A DNA stretch of 64,000 nucleotides from NCBI GenBank assembly GCA_964552465.1, contig CAZKGR010000005.1:62001-126000 (forward strand), read 5' to 3'. The notes beneath the pieces are model-generated. The model was not told the DNA's origin. It ran no database searches and was given only the letters and a program-made list of their open reading frames with translations. A program made the position numbers and the translations under genes. Shown piece after piece: positions 62,847 through 64,000 of this stretch; the stretch's first letter is position 1, and every line of letters starts with the position of its first letter. The stretch is from BMS3BBIN04 sp964552465 (lineage in GTDB: Bacteria > Electryoneota > Electryoneia > Electryoneales > Electryoneaceae).

Positions 62847-63761
62847 TTAGACTTTCTGTCGCGTCCGGTCCTTTACCCACAACATGCCCAGTGCGAATCC
62901 AAACACTAGCAGGGTGATAGCGCCACCGAGCTTCATAACCTGCCCGGCGACCATTACATACCCTTCGGCGTCCGGGTCGTAATGCATGCAATAGAGCAGA
63001 ATTCGGTCGATGGTATTCCCGACTTTGCCTTCAGATCCTTCAATAATTGCGAGCCGGAAGTCACGCGACGTGTATTCGATGCCGTACAGGTAGCGGCTGA
63101 TCATCCCATCGGCTGTGAGGACTTGCACAACAGCAGGGTGCATGAATTCACCGCGCTCGTCATCGTAGTAGTACTTGAATCCAACCTGATCGGTCAGCGC
63201 TGCCAGTGTGGTCGAATCTGCGGTGAAAAACCGCCATGGCTTCCCGACATGATTATCCGGCAGCTCGCGGTTGTATCGTTCTTCGGACGCTCGGCTGCGG
63301 CTTACTTCTTCAGCTGGATCCACACTGACCGTGACAATGCGATAGTCTTCGCCCGCGACCAGGTCACTCTCACGCGTAGCTTTGCTGACTCCGTTCAACA
63401 CCAGGCTGCACAGCATCGGGCAATCGCTGTAGTGGAAGACCAATAACACCGGCCGACCGTCTGAGAATTGGCTGCCGATAGCGACTGAGTCGCCATCAGA
63501 ATTGATCACCGGAAGCGTCAAGTCGATTGAGCTGCCGAGGTGTTCGATCACGTCTATCCGCTGCATGTGAGGCGGATCGTCCTGCACAACCTGACCCCGC
63601 GCGGCAACTGCAGCCATAATCACAAAGAACAAAATCATGATTATCTGAATAATCGGCATGCCGCCAATTGCCGGCCCGCATCCGCCGCGTGTAGAACATG
63701 ATTGCTCGGAATCAACTTCCTGCTCAGGGCGTGGCGTTTCTTTTTTATTCAAATCGGTCAC
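62847..63761 (-). CDS. Sco1/SenC-family protein (first copy), two membrane helices
   Basis: A 304-residue protein with the Sco copper site Cys114-x-x-x-Cys118 (DCPMLC) and His208 (EFMHPAVV). A helix at about 36-56 and a second C-terminal helix at about 270-292 frame the periplasmic domain, and a Cys-rich SCSTRGGCGP sequence lies near the N-terminus. The type with a C-terminal helix is common at the head of alternative complex III/oxidase loci. It starts at a GTG 2 bp after the small upstream gene. Confidence 0.9.
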   Translation of the reverse strand: MTDLNKKETPRPEQEVDSEQSCSTRGGCGPAIGGMPIIQIIMILFFVIMAAVAARGQVVQDDPPHMQRIDVIEHLGSSIDLTLPVINSDGDSVAIGSQFSDGRPVLLVFHYSDCPMLCSLVLNGVSKATRESDLVAGEDYRIVTVSVDPAEEVSRSRASEERYNRELPDNHVGKPWRFFTADSTTLAALTDQVGFKYYYDDERGEFMHPAVVQVLTADGMISRYLYGIEYTSRDFRLAIIEGSEGKVGNTIDRILLYCMHYDPDAEGYVMVAGQVMKLGGAITLLVFGFALGMLWVKDRTRQKV

Positions 63762-63763
63762 AC

Positions 63764-64000
63764 TCAGCGCCCACCATCAAGCCGTTCTTGATACGCTTCC
63801 TCAGCCATCAACATCATCGCACGCTCAATGGGAATACGCACTGTGCCGGTAGTCGAATCAACCCACTCATAGGTCGAGAGGTTACGTTCACTGCGCGCGC
63901 GGGTGTCAGACAGGACAGGATTAGTAGCGTTGGCATATTGTTCCTGCCGCACTTCCTCGGTCGTCATCACGAACAATTCGTTCAGGAAAACGATTGTCAA
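63764..64000 (-). CDS. Small conserved protein of the respiratory locus, possibly continuing beyond the window
   Basis: The frame is open to the right window edge, so the true start may lie outside; an ATG at 63967 would give 67 residues. The C-terminal part STYEWVDSTTGTVRIPIERAM resembles the YxWVDxxxGxVxIPIxRAM pattern of small proteins found in alternative complex III and cytochrome oxidase gene clusters. The Sco gene follows by 2 bp. Its exact role is not established. The link to such clusters is from memory and could not be checked. Confidence 0.55.
   Translation of the reverse strand: MTIVFLNELFVMTTEEVRQEQYANATNPVLSDTRARSERNLSTYEWVDSTTGTVRIPIERAMMLMAEEAYQERLDGGR

Overview
This 64 kb window reads as chromosome from a Gram-negative bacterium of the Fibrobacterota-Chlorobiota-Bacteroidota (FCB) group, probably one of its poorly cultured lineages. 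The evidence is: six exported proteins ending in type IX secretion (T9SS) type A sorting domains, several with the YPNPFN-type start; a short primary sigma factor without region 1.1, as in Bacteroidota and Chlorobiota; several lipobox lipoproteins; and a caa3-type cytochrome oxidase. Base composition looks slightly above half G+C, with a few AT-rich genes. No rRNA, tRNA, insertion sequence, prophage or CRISPR array was found.

Layout. 0-6 kb: end of a probable dehydrogenase, a metallophosphoesterase, then a leftward block glyQS, panD, pepA and an EamA transporter. 6.5-8.7 kb: a 14-repeat LVIVD propeller-like secreted protein. 8.9-12.6 kb: a rightward operon of pyrF, a PilZ (c-di-GMP) protein, pyrE, a WalJ-type MBL hydrolase and a lipoprotein cyclophilin. 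12.7-23 kb: a thioredoxin/CcdA fusion, a T9SS subtilase, rlmN, a gingipain-like C25 protein with a T9SS tail, and an M28 peptidase with a PDZ domain. 23.5-31.5 kb: mdh, AT-rich lipoprotein and DUF805 genes, a GH16-like lipoprotein, an alpha/beta hydrolase, an XRE regulator paired with a membrane protein, and an orphan Phd-type antitoxin. 31.9-43 kb: hisC, a FabK/nitronate monooxygenase family enzyme, an unknown small protein, an S9 peptidase, otsB-otsA, and three tandem EamA transporters. 43-52 kb: a cluster of exported beta-propeller proteins, three with T9SS tails, plus a Sel1-repeat protein. 52-55 kb: an HtrA protease, the primary sigma factor and a small lipoprotein. 55.6-64 kb: a leftward respiratory locus that reads, in transcription order, small conserved protein, Sco, coxB, coxA, coxC, coxD, ctaA, Sco, DUF420, ctaB.

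How the genes work together. The respiratory block encodes an A2-type caa3 oxidase and the factors that make heme A and insert copper. The secreted proteases, propellers and PDZ proteases describe a cell that invests in degrading or binding outside polymers and in envelope quality control. Trehalose synthesis suggests osmotic or desiccation stress.

The gaps between genes are rich in short dispersed repeats: variable-arm hairpins with conserved flanks, a roughly 30-80 bp GTCATCCTGA element, and degenerate low-complexity tracts. The most unusual observations are a gingipain-family protein whose catalytic His position is Trp, DNA-level homogenisation of T9SS tails between neighbouring genes, a 109 bp inverted-repeat element with GTAC-N5-GTAC boxes upstream of the orphan antitoxin, and a fusion protein whose start may lie inside a repeat element.
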